Positions 25,361 through 34,116 of a stretch of 64,000 nucleotides of DNA are shown here, piece by piece. A program made the position numbers and the translations under genes. Positions within the stretch are counted from its first letter, which is position 1, and the number at the start of each line of letters is the position of its first letter. This stretch comes from a virus, in the IMG/VR virus record IMGVR_UViG_3300027963_000048, positions 51,615 to 115,614 of that record, one strand, 5' to 3'. The notes below the pieces were generated by a model. It was not told where the DNA came from and made no database searches. It was given only the letters and a program-made list of their open reading frames with translations.

Positions 25361-25690
25361 GTGGTGTTTTTCCAGCCAGCATTTGGTTTGCTCTTGTCTC
25401 TGTGTTTCCTTTGTGGAACGGAGGTCGTAACTGATGTGAAGTTGGTTTGGTTTGGTTTGGTTTGGTTTGGTTTGGTTTGGTTTGGTTAGGTTGGATGGTA
25501 TATTTACCGATTGCGGATTTATGCTGTGGTGTTTTTCCAGCCAGCATTTGGTTTGCTCTTGTCTCTGTGTTTCCTTTGTGGAACGGAGGTCGTAACTGAT
25601 GTGAAGTTGGTTTGGTTTGGTTTGGTTTGGTTTGGTTTGGTTTGGTTAGGTTGGATGGTATATTTACCGATTGCGGATTTATGCTGTCAC
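25361..25690 (+). repeat. Tandem duplication with (TTTGG)n arrays
   Basis: A unit of about 165 bp beginning GTGGTGTTTTTCCAGCC occurs at 25361 and again at 25526. Each copy contains one GTTTCCTNNNTGGAAC motif and an array of TTTGG pentamers ending in TTAGG: eight in the first copy, seven in the second. Otherwise the copies are nearly identical. Noncoding on inspection; the span 24596-25728 holds no convincing gene. Confidence 0.85.
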
Positions 25691-25728
25691 ATAGTAAAGT
25701 TACTGCTTAATTTTTAAGGAGTTTGGTT

Positions 25729-25851
25729 ATGGCAGTTGATCCTAGATATATCGCAAAGTTGATTAGTGAAGATCCGAATGGTCCTTCTGATTTGGCTGAG
25801 ATGAGAGTGCTGGCGAGTGGTACATGTGTTAGTATAAGTGATTTTAATTAA
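25729..25851 (+). CDS. Small hypothetical protein
   Basis: 40 residues, AAGGAG 8 nt upstream of ATG. MAVDPRYIAKLISEDPNGPS then LAEMRVLASGTCVSISDFN. A TGTCACA box lies 44 nt before the start, the first copy of the array module. Confidence 0.55.
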   Translation: MAVDPRYIAKLISEDPNGPSDLAEMRVLASGTCVSISDFN

Positions 25852-26052
25852 TTTGTTTGGTCAAATCTATCATTCTATAATAGATTTGACTGGAATAGTG
25901 TTCTATTTATCTATGGCTTGTCGGGTTGTTTGTTCTGTGGATATGTCGATTTTGATCAGTTCGTGGGTGATTGGGTTGGTGTCGAACGGTTCAGGGTCTG
26001 CTTGTGGACTTTATACACTTCAGCTAAATCTTCAATTGCATTTACCATGTCC

Positions 26053-26268
26053 TCATGTACTGAAAATTATATAGATCATCTCCTTAACGAATTTTTTATG
26101 TTTGGCAATGGCTTCTTCCAATTGCTTTATTCGTAGCCTAGATGCCTTTAATTCGATTTCGTCTTTTGGCACATTACACCACTGACATATTTTGTGCGCA
26201 TTAAACAAATGCTTATGAGCACGTATGCATGGAACAATATTAAGATCCATTTTTTTACTCATGCTCAT
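26053..26268 (-). CDS. Small protein with Cys pair
   Basis: 71 residues, GGAGG upstream. HKICQWCNVPKDE resembles a half zinc knuckle, followed by a Lys-rich helix (KQLEEAIAKHKKFVKEM). ATGA overlap with the gene upstream implies coupling. Confidence 0.6.
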   Translation of the reverse strand: MSMSKKMDLNIVPCIRAHKHLFNAHKICQWCNVPKDEIELKASRLRIKQLEEAIAKHKKFVKEMIYIIFST

Positions 26269-26678
26269 TCCTTTTCCTCCACATAGATTTTACCACCAGC
26301 ACTACGGATCAACCTCTTGAATTCCGTGATGGTTACACCAGCGTGAATGACTACTTTGGGATCACTAGAATACTTTGCCGTTGCCAACCATGGTACATAC
26401 TTAGCGTTGATATCTTCAACACAGTATGATGAATTACCGTAATGATATTCCTCTGGGGTTACCAAGTCAGTTTTAAATATGACTTGACTTATCTCCCATT
26501 TAGGTGTTCCATCTTCATTCCAATCTTCCGGAATAGAACGAAAAGGGCTGTAGGGTCTCCCAGCATTATGCTCATACGGAGCATCATTCCAGTCGTCACC
26601 TGTCTGCTTACTCAATTCTTGCGTAGTAAAATACGCTGTGTTGTCTTTAATAAAACACAATACTGGTTCATTCATCAT
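26265..26678 (-). CDS. Phage hypothetical protein
   Basis: 137 residues. CFIKDNTAYFTTQEL, GDDWNDAPYEHNAG and PYSPFRSIPEDW form a pattern I have the impression of seeing in other phage proteins; no function known. Overlaps both neighbours by a few bases, an operon with 26053 and 26675. Confidence 0.65.
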   Translation of the reverse strand: MMNEPVLCFIKDNTAYFTTQELSKQTGDDWNDAPYEHNAGRPYSPFRSIPEDWNEDGTPKWEISQVIFKTDLVTPEEYHYGNSSYCVEDINAKYVPWLATAKYSSDPKVVIHAGVTITEFKRLIRSAGGKIYVEEKE

Positions 26679-26950
26679 TCACCTCGTATTTCCGGCTTTA
26701 GCGTATATGAGTATTGCTTCGTCGTGCTTTGCGGACCGCCAGTTTCAATGACCAATCCAGCGGCCACCATCTCGTCGCAGGCATCGGCGACGTCTTGTGA
26801 ATACGGTCCGAAGCGATGGAGCATGTAGTGGCACCCTAAATCACAACCTGCTTGCTGAAGGAAGAAAACGACTTTTTGCAGGCGCTTGCGCCCAGAAAAT
26901 CCTTGTTCCCCGGTCCAAGAAAGTAGTGTGGCCAATTGGTGTCTGTTCAT
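26675..26950 (-). CDS. SocA/DUF4065-like winged-helix protein
   Basis: 91 residues. GRKRLQKVVFFLQQAG then HYMLHRFGPYSQDVADACDEM and VAAGLV match the pattern G-R-K-x-L-Q-K ... F-G-P-Y-S of DUF4065/YwgA-like proteins, found among antitoxin or adaptor proteins. A regulatory or adaptor role is likely. Confidence 0.6.
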   Translation of the reverse strand: MNRHQLATLLSWTGEQGFSGRKRLQKVVFFLQQAGCDLGCHYMLHRFGPYSQDVADACDEMVAAGLVIETGGPQSTTKQYSYTLKPEIRGE

Positions 26951-26975
26951 GCCATCACCCCAGTTCTGATGAGGG

Positions 26976-27056
26976 CTATGAGTATTGCGCTGTAGCAGAA
27001 GATGAGCATTGTTGGGGTCCTTTCAGTTTTGGTCGTCGTTCTTCTAGTTCGTCCAT
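26976..27056 (-). CDS. Possible 26-residue peptide
   Basis: MDELEERRPKLKGPQQCSSS plus six residues. No clear ribosome binding site, but a GTTTCCTNNNTGGAAC motif lies 28 nt upstream, similar to the spacing before the genes at 44248 and 48190. Confidence 0.3.
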   Translation of the reverse strand: MDELEERRPKLKGPQQCSSSATAQYS

Positions 27057-27097
27057 GGTTTGGTAAGTGTTTCCTAGGTGGAACGCAGGGTTATTGC

Positions 27098-27337
27098 TTA
27101 CGGGGTTTGGGGGTACGCTGCTGGCGGTAAAACCTTAAAGGAAGACTCGCCGCAATCCATTGGAGGCTCAATCTCATTCGCTAACTCGACCAATGCTCTA
27201 CCAATCTTCCTAGCTTCTTGTGCAGAAAAATACATGGTAAATCGGCGTTCACAGGGTTCGATTATGATGATTTCGGCATATGCTTCAACACGATCTGTGC
27301 AGAGTGTAGTATCCCATTTATCCTTGAAAGTCTGCAT
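27098..27337 (-). CDS. Hypothetical protein
   Basis: 79 residues: MQTFKDKWDTTLCTDRVEAY, then CERRFTMYFSAQEARKIGRALVELAN as a strand-helix pair. No family recognised. Confidence 0.6.
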   Translation of the reverse strand: MQTFKDKWDTTLCTDRVEAYAEIIIIEPCERRFTMYFSAQEARKIGRALVELANEIEPPMDCGESSFKVLPPAAYPQTP

Positions 27338-27373
27338 TTCTTTGGACTCCAGTCTAGTTTCCCTGTTTGGCTA

Positions 27374-27601
27374 TTATCTCGAAGTTGTTCTGGTCCATGT
27401 GGGTCGTTTCATGTTGTATAAGGGTGATCCTTTTACGAATCTTCGGTGCCATTCTAGGCTGTTTTCTATGGCTTCTTTGATTTTTAGGATGGTTTTTGGG
27501 TTTGTTGGTAGGGTGTTGTTGGTTTCATAAGTGTCCTTTAGGATATCTAGGAGTTGTGTGGTTTGGGTTTCGTTTAGTTTGATGGTGATTTTGTTGGCCA
27601 T
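27374..27601 (-). CDS. Hypothetical small protein
   Basis: 75 residues from ATG 27601. ITIKLNETQTTQLLDILKD and LKIKEAIENSLEWHRR are helical. The 40-bp repeat ends about 24 nt upstream of the start. Confidence 0.6.
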   Translation of the reverse strand: MANKITIKLNETQTTQLLDILKDTYETNNTLPTNPKTILKIKEAIENSLEWHRRFVKGSPLYNMKRPTWTRTTSR

Positions 27602-27624
27602 TGTGGTTCTTTTAGTATCGGTGT

Positions 27625-27664
27625 CTGGGGAACTTCTGCTTGACACCATTCGCCTTCGGCAGTT
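27625..27664. repeat. 40-bp direct repeat, copy 2
   Basis: Identical to 25233-25272. It separates the gene starting at 27601 from the 3' end of the ligase-like gene. Confidence 0.7.
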
Positions 27665-27675
27665 AAGTTTGATTT

Positions 27676-28413
27676 TCAATATCGATGCCTGCCGGTTTGC
27701 ACTCGGGTTTTGGCCATCCAGGTGGTGTTGTTGTTAACTTGGTGGCCGTAGGTGAGTTTGCCTTGCATTTGTTTAAATACTAGACCTTCTATGAGTGGTT
27801 GTTGATATGGTTTGTTTAGGGTGAGGATTTGATCCCAGGTTTGTTGCCATTTTTTTGGTGGGATGAGATCTGGTATGATGATGTTGTCTGTAGCTTTGGT
27901 GCCTAGGTTGAACACGCCAGCGGAGTTTTTGAATTCGTATGTTTCCTCTGTGGAACATGTGTTGCGTAGGAGGTCGTATCTTTCTTGATATGTGGTGTCT
28001 ATGAGGTGGTTTCCATTTAACACTAGGATATCCCAGATGGCGAAGTGATCTTTGATAGCTTTGTGTTTGCAATCTATGACACCTCCGTCAATTAGCGTCC
28101 ATGAGTCGGGATCTATAGCTAGGCGTTCGCGAAGTTCGTGAAATTGTGGCTCTAGCCATTCTGGTAGGTTGTAGTCTTTTAGACGTTCGCCATGTCTGCT
28201 CCAAAGTTGCAGTTGGTTATTTGGTAGTAGTTTGTATAGGGTTCTGGTGTCGTTGTATTTTAATTGAGCCTGATAACCTAGAGTGGCATATAGGTTCATA
28301 TCTTCTGGTGGGATGGCTTCCTTAGCGCGTGGCGGGAAGATGTATTTGCTCTGTTGTGCGATCATAGGTCGCCCTCCCTTTTTAATATATTCCAATTGAG
28401 TATTCATTGCCAT
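27676..28413 (-). CDS. ATP-dependent DNA ligase-like nucleotidyltransferase
   Basis: 245 residues from ATG 28413, with AAGGAG upstream. Motif I AQLKYNDTRTL (Lys as candidate AMP acceptor), motif III-like LIDGGVIDCKHKAIKDHFAIWDIL, motif IV EGLVFK and motif V WMAKTR. Only the adenylation domain is evident; no OB-fold follows, so it may be minimal or defective. A GTTTCCTNNNTGGAAC motif lies inside the frame (27941-27956) and encodes part of CSTEET. Confidence 0.7.
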   Translation of the reverse strand: MAMNTQLEYIKKGGRPMIAQQSKYIFPPRAKEAIPPEDMNLYATLGYQAQLKYNDTRTLYKLLPNNQLQLWSRHGERLKDYNLPEWLEPQFHELRERLAIDPDSWTLIDGGVIDCKHKAIKDHFAIWDILVLNGNHLIDTTYQERYDLLRNTCSTEETYEFKNSAGVFNLGTKATDNIIIPDLIPPKKWQQTWDQILTLNKPYQQPLIEGLVFKQMQGKLTYGHQVNNNTTWMAKTRVQTGRHRY

Positions 28414-28456
28414 GGATTCTCCTTCAAATGATAAAATATACGATGGGGAAGTGATC

Positions 28457-28678
28457 ATGTCACCCTTGAATACTATTGTCAGTTATAATCCTAGAATAAC
28501 ATGTGGCAAATACCTGGTTGAGGGAGAATTGGATGACTGGTACAGTGATGATGAGATAGCTGGTCAATTGGCTGGCAACCTGTGTGTTGGTGATGTGGTG
28601 AATGTTCAAGGTGGAGCTGTTAAAATTATTCAAATTATTGACCATAAGAGTGGTGTCCGTCGACAATTTATCGAATGA
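28457..28678 (+). CDS. Hypothetical small protein
   Basis: 73 residues from ATG 28457, divergent from the ligase-like gene. YLVEGELDDWYSDDEIAGQL then VGDVVNVQGGAVKIIQII ends beta-rich. Confidence 0.6.
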   Translation: MSPLNTIVSYNPRITCGKYLVEGELDDWYSDDEIAGQLAGNLCVGDVVNVQGGAVKIIQIIDHKSGVRRQFIE

Positions 28679-28725
28679 TGTATTAAATTAAGAACAAAAT
28701 TATCTGACGGTTCATGGAGGGATCT

Positions 28726-28950
28726 ATGAGGAAGAATCGCGCTTCTGTCGAATTCGCTTTGCACTATGCAATCTATCGTTTGAATTATCATCATGAATCC
28801 GGAATGGCAGAAAAGGTGGATAACTTGTTGCGTGAGCTGGCATCCATTGACGCTGATGAGGCCGGCGAGTTCGTGACACGTGATAGATTGGAAACTACAA
28901 GACAAACTGCTTTGACTATTGTAGAATATGCCAATGGATCGCTTGTGTAG
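28726..28950 (+). CDS. Hypothetical helical protein
   Basis: 74 residues from ATG 28726, GGAGGG 6 nt upstream. Nearly all helical (VEFALHYAIYRLNYHHESG, LLRELASIDADEA). A GTTTCC motif follows 12 nt after the stop. Confidence 0.6.
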   Translation: MRKNRASVEFALHYAIYRLNYHHESGMAEKVDNLLRELASIDADEAGEFVTRDRLETTRQTALTIVEYANGSLV

Positions 28951-28988
28951 TTAATCTCGTATGTTTCCTCGGTGGAACCATGCGAGAT

Positions 28989-29537
28989 TTAGTCTAAGTT
29001 GTCAAACCAGGACATATCTGGCTCTTCGGATTCTAAATTAAAGTCTGTACCTATAGCTTTTTTCAATGCCATGAGGTCATCTGTGGCTATTTTCTCGTGA
29101 TGATCAACGATAGCTTTCACCTTGCCTTTGCGGTTTAATTCTCTTAGACTGTAAGCATTGATTACAGCATCAAGGGTGTGCGGTGGTGGTGAGTTGTCGC
29201 CATGTAGGATGGTGTAGACTCCGTCAGCTGTAAGGCCTACGCGGCCTCGCGGTAGAGCGGTATGTGACATTCCTAGATTTCGTAAGTTGGTTTTTGGTAT
29301 TTTCAAATTATATGCTAGGGTTTCTAGTGCTTCAGGCCATATACTGAGGTGCGTAATGTCATCATTGCTATCTTTCTCAAACCATGGGTAAATGTCCCAA
29401 TCTATTTGGATACCGTTTTTGGTTTTTTTAACCTCTTTAGGTATCCAATAATATGGTCCTTGTTTTGGTGCGCGACTTTCTTCGATAGCCTTTTTTTGGG
29501 CTAGTAATGAACTTTTAAGCATGTCATCAATTTTCAT
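28989..29537 (-). CDS. Hypothetical protein
   Basis: 182 residues. N-terminal helix MKIDDMLKSSLLAQKKAIEE, a WIPKEVKKTKNGIQIDWDIY segment and an acidic tail SEEPDMSWFDNLD. No family recognised. Coding strand is C/A-rich although on the minus strand, consistent with replication-linked skew. Confidence 0.65.
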   Translation of the reverse strand: MKIDDMLKSSLLAQKKAIEESRAPKQGPYYWIPKEVKKTKNGIQIDWDIYPWFEKDSNDDITHLSIWPEALETLAYNLKIPKTNLRNLGMSHTALPRGRVGLTADGVYTILHGDNSPPPHTLDAVINAYSLRELNRKGKVKAIVDHHEKIATDDLMALKKAIGTDFNLESEEPDMSWFDNLD

Positions 29538-29577
29538 TGTTATCTCCTTTACATGTATTTTCGATGGTAAATGATCG

Positions 29578-29829
29578 CTAGTCGATGATTGTAAGTTCCT
29601 CTGGTTTGTAGCCGATTATGAGTACTTCTCCGCATCTGCCTTTCCAGGATATGATAGCGTAGCCGTCTTTTAGCGCGGTGATTGCGTCTGTTACTGTTTC
29701 GGTGACGTCGTCTCCGTTGTATTTTGGTTTTCCATTGGTTTGTCCTACGATTAATGGGCGTATGTCGAACTTGATGAGTGGTTCATCGTTTAAGGTTTTC
29801 CATAATGCTTTTTTGGTGATCTGGGTCAT
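29578..29829 (-). CDS. Hypothetical protein
   Basis: 83 residues. KALWKTLNDEPLIKFDIRPL and DAITALKDGYAIISWKGRCG suggest a small alpha/beta fold. Divergent from the helicase gene. Confidence 0.6.
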   Translation of the reverse strand: MTQITKKALWKTLNDEPLIKFDIRPLIVGQTNGKPKYNGDDVTETVTDAITALKDGYAIISWKGRCGEVLIIGYKPEELTIID

Positions 29830-29981
29830 TGTGATGCTCCGTTTGTGATGTTGTGACTGGCTAATTGTAGCAGGTTTGATATTGTTTAATAATTATGTGT
29901 GTTGTATTGGAGGGTTATTTTTCCTATGTTCGTGGTCTGTCACATCATGCCGGGAAATTCACCAGTACTTGGAGTGATGAA

Positions 29982-31130
29982 ATGAACTTTGCAGCTGGCA
30001 CTGGCTTTGAGTTGCGACCTTATCAGCAGAGGATTATAAAGAAAGTGACAGACATGTTCAAGGGTGAATATGTCAAGAATGACCAGAAGCAGGTTTATAA
30101 TAGCGTTGTGATTGAGAGTCCTACTGGGTCTGGTAAGACTTGTATGATGCTTCTTACCGCTAGAGAAATGCAGAAGAGTATTCCCGGCTTGTATGTTTGT
30201 TGGTTTGCTATGCGTCGCAATTTGTTGCGGCAGGCAGCTGAGGAGAATACGCGTCGTGGTGTTGGAGTTGACATTCAGTTCTTTTCTATGTTTGGGAAAG
30301 AATTCGAAGATGTTTTGAGAGCTAAGGCTGAGGGTCGTAAGATCCTTGTGGTGTTGGATGAATATCAGCATGATAGTTGTAATACTATGGCTAATATTCA
30401 CAATGTGATACAGCCTGATTTTGTACTTGGTGGTACTGCTACACCTTACCGTACTGATAGCGCTAGTTTGAGCTATCAGGCGATTGTGAAGGATGCTGGG
30501 ATTCATACGTTGATTACTGAGGGTTTTTTGAGTCAGTATGATCATTATTGTATAGAGGATTGGAAGCCTGAGACGGTAGCTCGTCATTACTTGGCTGATC
30601 GTAGTAAGTGGGGCAAGAGTTTATTTTATTTCGTTAACACGAATTTGTGCCAGGAATTCCATGCGATTTTGCAGGCTAACGGTGTTGAGTCTGAGGTTGT
30701 CACTGCTAATAGTGATGATGAGGCGCAGATAGCTCGGTTTGAGTCTGGTGAGATTGATGTTTTGATTAATTGTATGAAGCTTACGGAGGGTTTTGATTGC
30801 CCTGCTCTTAGAACTGTATGGGTGCGTGATAGTGTGAAGGGTCCAACTGTGCAGATGGGTGGTCGGGTGCTTCGGAAGTTTGGTAATTTGCCTGTTAAGC
30901 AGATTGTGCAGAGTGTTGCCACACGTGTGCCATTCACTAGGGTTGCTAAGCCTCGCTATCAGACTTTGTTTAAGGATGGTAAGTGGTCGAGTTTGACTAT
31001 TAATCCTAAGATGGAGCAGATATCGATTATGAGTCGTGTTGCTTGCGCTAGCGCTATTACTGAGATGCCTCAGTTTATTACCAAGAATAAGCGTAAGAAG
31101 TCTCGGATCTTTGGAGCTCCTTTGGATTAA
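29982..31130 (+). CDS. SF2 DEAD/DEAH-type helicase
   Basis: 382 residues from ATG 29982 (TTGGAG upstream); an ATG at 29895 would add 29 residues. FELRPYQQRII Q-motif-like start, Walker A SPTGSGKT, motif II VLDEYQHD, motif III GGTATPYR, and C-terminal INCMKLTEGFDCP and QMGGRVLRK (motif VI). Resembles type III-restriction/UvsW-like helicases used in phage replication and recombination. Confidence 0.88.
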   Translation: MNFAAGTGFELRPYQQRIIKKVTDMFKGEYVKNDQKQVYNSVVIESPTGSGKTCMMLLTAREMQKSIPGLYVCWFAMRRNLLRQAAEENTRRGVGVDIQFFSMFGKEFEDVLRAKAEGRKILVVLDEYQHDSCNTMANIHNVIQPDFVLGGTATPYRTDSASLSYQAIVKDAGIHTLITEGFLSQYDHYCIEDWKPETVARHYLADRSKWGKSLFYFVNTNLCQEFHAILQANGVESEVVTANSDDEAQIARFESGEIDVLINCMKLTEGFDCPALRTVWVRDSVKGPTVQMGGRVLRKFGNLPVKQIVQSVATRVPFTRVAKPRYQTLFKDGKWSSLTINPKMEQISIMSRVACASAITEMPQFITKNKRKKSRIFGAPLD

Positions 31131-31207
31131 GTATTATCCTATAATATCTTTTGTGTTTCGATATTGTCATATAGTATTGTGGTTTTGGTGATTTTTAACA
31201 AGAGGAG

Positions 31208-32338
31208 ATGATGATGATGACGACTTTTAATTACGTGACCACCAATGTTAAGTCTTTGCGAGCTCACGTTGATGAGCAGCGGACGAAAACCGGTCGGTTG
31301 TTACGCAAGACTTGCGACAAGATTGAGATTGATGGTCAGGCTGCCCATCCGACCTCTAGGTTTTGGAATAGCTTGTATAGCATGTACGGGTTCAATGGTG
31401 CGTTTTTCAAGTACTTCAGCCATGATGAAGTGTTCACGCGTCTCCAGGAGCGTGATGATGATAGGGAGATTCGGGTGTGTGTGGAGAGCGATAATGGGGT
31501 TGATAAGTTGCTTGCTTGTACAAATCCCAATTCTGGTCTGATCACTTATGATGAGTTGATGGATTTGACTAGCACCTTGGGTGGTGACAAGGTTCGTTAT
31601 GCCAATGGTGTGGTTGAGTCGTGTCACAAACCTGCGGTTGGTGCTGGTGATGTGTCGATTGGTGGTGATCAGTTTACACCACATGTTACGCTTTCAGCAC
31701 CTATCGATGGTTATGGGTTGCCTAGTTTGTATTTGAGCTTGCTGCGTCAGGTGTGTTCGAATGGGTTGGTTGCTATGGATAAGGCTTTCCAGAGTCGGAT
31801 TTCGGTTGGTAAGAAGGATGGCAATGTTTCTTATAGCATTGCTCGCCATTTGCAAGGTTATGGTAATGATGAGGGTTATTCTGCGATCAGGCAGCGGATT
31901 TCGTCGTCGCAGACTTCTAGAGCGTCGTTGTTTGAGGTGACTGATCTTTATAACGCTATCAGCCGTGTTAAGGAGAATATTTCTAGTGTTGCACCAGAGG
32001 ATACCGCTGGTTCGATGGTGCAGCAGGAATACGGGATGAGCAATCGGTTTAGCGTGTCGAGATCTTTGGTTAATCTGGCTGGTGATGTGTCGAGCTTGTA
32101 TGGTTTAGCGTCCACTAGCATGGTTAATACTAAGAAATTGAAGACGTTGCCAGCTAAGTGTAGTGTGTATGACTTGATCAATTTTGCTACTGAGGTAGCT
32201 ACTCACCATTCTGATACTACTGCTGCTCGGCGTTTGCATGGGTGGGTTGGTAGTTTGATTAGTAACGAGTATGATCTTGAGGGTGCTAAGATGACTTTGG
32301 ATAGCAATGGCTTCAAGGAATTACACCTTAGTGCATAA
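31208..32338 (+). CDS. DUF932-like phage/plasmid protein
   Basis: 376 residues; start is one of four consecutive ATGs (31208-31217) after AGAGGAG. LYLSLLRQVCSNGLVAMDKAF near the middle and the overall length fit the DUF932 family found on phages and plasmids. Molecular role unknown. A module-type hairpin follows it. Confidence 0.65.
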   Translation: MMMMTTFNYVTTNVKSLRAHVDEQRTKTGRLLRKTCDKIEIDGQAAHPTSRFWNSLYSMYGFNGAFFKYFSHDEVFTRLQERDDDREIRVCVESDNGVDKLLACTNPNSGLITYDELMDLTSTLGGDKVRYANGVVESCHKPAVGAGDVSIGGDQFTPHVTLSAPIDGYGLPSLYLSLLRQVCSNGLVAMDKAFQSRISVGKKDGNVSYSIARHLQGYGNDEGYSAIRQRISSSQTSRASLFEVTDLYNAISRVKENISSVAPEDTAGSMVQQEYGMSNRFSVSRSLVNLAGDVSSLYGLASTSMVNTKKLKTLPAKCSVYDLINFATEVATHHSDTTAARRLHGWVGSLISNEYDLEGAKMTLDSNGFKELHLSA

Positions 32339-32428
32339 TATTTATTGGTTTAGGTGCGAGGGGGATTGCCCTCTCGCACTTTCTTTGTCACATGTGGTCG
32401 GTGGTTCACGTGTTAGGAGGGGTGTGTT

Positions 32429-32920
32429 ATGGCGTTTACTAAGATTTGGGAAGATTTTAAAGCGTGCAAGGAGCCGTATTTTCGACTCGAATTGCCTAAG
32501 CCGTCGATGGAGTTAACTGCTGCTGCGCCTCCTCGTATTAGGAAGATACATGAGGAAGCACCTAATTTGACGATTGTGGAAATTAAGACTGATTTGCTGG
32601 ATGATGGGCGGTTTGCATGTCTGAAGGCAATGCGCGATTTGGATGATCAGAGTGCTTTTGGATTGCTGTTGACGTGGTGGAGTATGTTCGCTTTGGGCAT
32701 TGGGATGAAGCAGGTTATCCCTATTGATAGGCTCTCTGGAAAGGGGTTGGCAGAGGATTTACATCAATGTGGTTTTGCTAATGTGGTTAAAAGAAAGAAA
32801 TCGGGTGCTGGATTGTACACTTATCATAGTGTACTGTCCAAGGTGGGGAAGCATACTAAAATTATTGGTGTGGATATTGAAGCTGCCGATTGCCCTTGTA
32901 AATTTTCAAGGAGTGCGTAA
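32429..32920 (+). CDS. Hypothetical protein
   Basis: 163 residues after a module copy. N-terminal MAFTKIWEDFKACKEPYFRL; hydrophobic AFGLLLTWWSMFALGIGM in the middle could be a buried helix. First gene of a three-gene overlapping unit (32429-33383). Confidence 0.6.
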   Translation: MAFTKIWEDFKACKEPYFRLELPKPSMELTAAAPPRIRKIHEEAPNLTIVEIKTDLLDDGRFACLKAMRDLDDQSAFGLLLTWWSMFALGIGMKQVIPIDRLSGKGLAEDLHQCGFANVVKRKKSGAGLYTYHSVLSKVGKHTKIIGVDIEAADCPCKFSRSA

Positions 32921-33171
32921 TGCCTAGTTTTAAGTTGACTATTGGTGTTGAGGTGGATGTTGATAATGTGATGGATCCTACTACTAGTTTGAATGTTATT
33001 AACAATAGGATCTATGATAAATGTATTGCTCGGGATGATGTAGAGTTCGATGGTATGGGTTTTACAAATGGGCAGTGCGAATTCGGGTTCACAGTTGAAG
33101 CGGTTGAATTGGCTGATGCTTTGAGTGTGGTTGTTGAATGTATTAGGAATTCTAACATTGGAGGTGTATGA
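32920..33171 (+). CDS. Hypothetical small protein
   Basis: 83 residues, TAATG overlap with the upstream gene. MPSFKLTIGVEVDVDNVMDP onward, beta-rich, acidic. Confidence 0.6.
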   Translation: MPSFKLTIGVEVDVDNVMDPTTSLNVINNRIYDKCIARDDVEFDGMGFTNGQCEFGFTVEAVELADALSVVVECIRNSNIGGV

Positions 33172-33383
33172 TGGGTAGAGCTAAGGTTGGTGGCGTAGGT
33201 GCACGTGATAATCGTGAATCTATTTTACTGCGGGTTGAGCCGTCTGTGGCTGCTTTGATTCGTGAGGCTGCTAGGCGTGAGGAGCGTACTCTTACTGCTG
33301 TAATGACGCGTGCTTTGCGATCTTATTTGAAGACCGAGCATGGTCCTGCTGCTGTCGATGAATATTGTAATTCTGCAGGGTGA
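33168..33383 (+). CDS. Ribbon-helix-helix-like protein
   Basis: 71 residues. SILLRVEPSVAALIREAA followed by ERTLTAVMTRALRSYLK is a ribbon-helix-helix pattern (strand, helix, turn, helix), as in CopG/Arc-type regulators and antitoxins. Could be a local regulator of the array. Confidence 0.65.
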   Translation: MMGRAKVGGVGARDNRESILLRVEPSVAALIREAARREERTLTAVMTRALRSYLKTEHGPAAVDEYCNSAG

Positions 33384-33474
33384 TAGGGGATTTCTTGCTC
33401 ATCTGATTTCTGTCACAATTGGTTGGTGAGGGAGAACGGTTTTTCCTCACCAAATGCGAAAGCGGGAGGTTGCG

Positions 33475-34116
33475 ATGAGTTTCTTGAATAATCTAAAGTC
33501 CAAGTCGGTTAACAAGGCTACTAAGACTGGTGCAAAGAAGGGCACCAGTTGGATGCTAACTGAGGCAGCTCATATTGACGCGGTCAACGAGATCGTGAAG
33601 CTCGACCGTGAGGTTGATGCTATCAATGCCAAGATTAATGTTCGGAAGAACATTCTTAAGGGTGTTGCTCAGGAAAAATGGCTTTCTGATTATGTCCGTG
33701 AATCTGGATCTCCAGAATCTCCGATGAAGCTGTTGACTCCTGAGGGAGAGAGCTTGACCTATGTGGTGCAGGATCGCAGCGGCCAGGTGAAGGTCTCTGA
33801 TGATCTTCGTGAGCAGCTCGTAGTTGAGATTGGGTCGGATGCGGTTGATCGTCTCTTGTACGAGGAGACCACGTTCAGCTTCAATCGTGTGGCGTTGATG
33901 AACCCACAGATTGAGAAGGCTGTTAGCAAGGCCCTTGAGGCCTTGGTTGAGCAGGTGGCCTCTATCGATCCTGAGATTTCGTTGTTGGATGTCGAGCAGA
34001 AGGTGGCTTATAAGAAGCTTGATAATTTGACTGAGATTTGTGGTCATGATAGGGGTGCTATCTCCCGATTCGTTGAATTAATCGGCAGTGCTTTGGTCCG
34101 ATATTTGAAGGTTTAA
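33475..34116 (+). CDS. Hypothetical coiled-coil-like protein
   Basis: 213 residues from ATG 33475, GGGAGG upstream. Lys-rich N-terminus, then long helices (VNEIVKLDREVDAINAKINV, IEKAVSKALEALVEQVASID). A GGTGAGG/CCTCACC hairpin sits in its leader (33425-33450). No family recognised. Confidence 0.65.
   Translation: MSFLNNLKSKSVNKATKTGAKKGTSWMLTEAAHIDAVNEIVKLDREVDAINAKINVRKNILKGVAQEKWLSDYVRESGSPESPMKLLTPEGESLTYVVQDRSGQVKVSDDLREQLVVEIGSDAVDRLLYEETTFSFNRVALMNPQIEKAVSKALEALVEQVASIDPEISLLDVEQKVAYKKLDNLTEICGHDRGAISRFVELIGSALVRYLKV

Noticed and set aside
25332-25547. Minus-strand frame with NQTKP repeats
   Set aside because: Direct translation of the TTTGG array; no start signal and a repeat-driven frame.
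25441-25660. Telomere-like repeat
   Set aside because: TTTGG arrays are internal, duplicated and short; no terminal structure or protelomerase gene is seen.
29940-30587. 215-codon minus-strand frame
   Set aside because: Antisense to the SF2 helicase; no family features.
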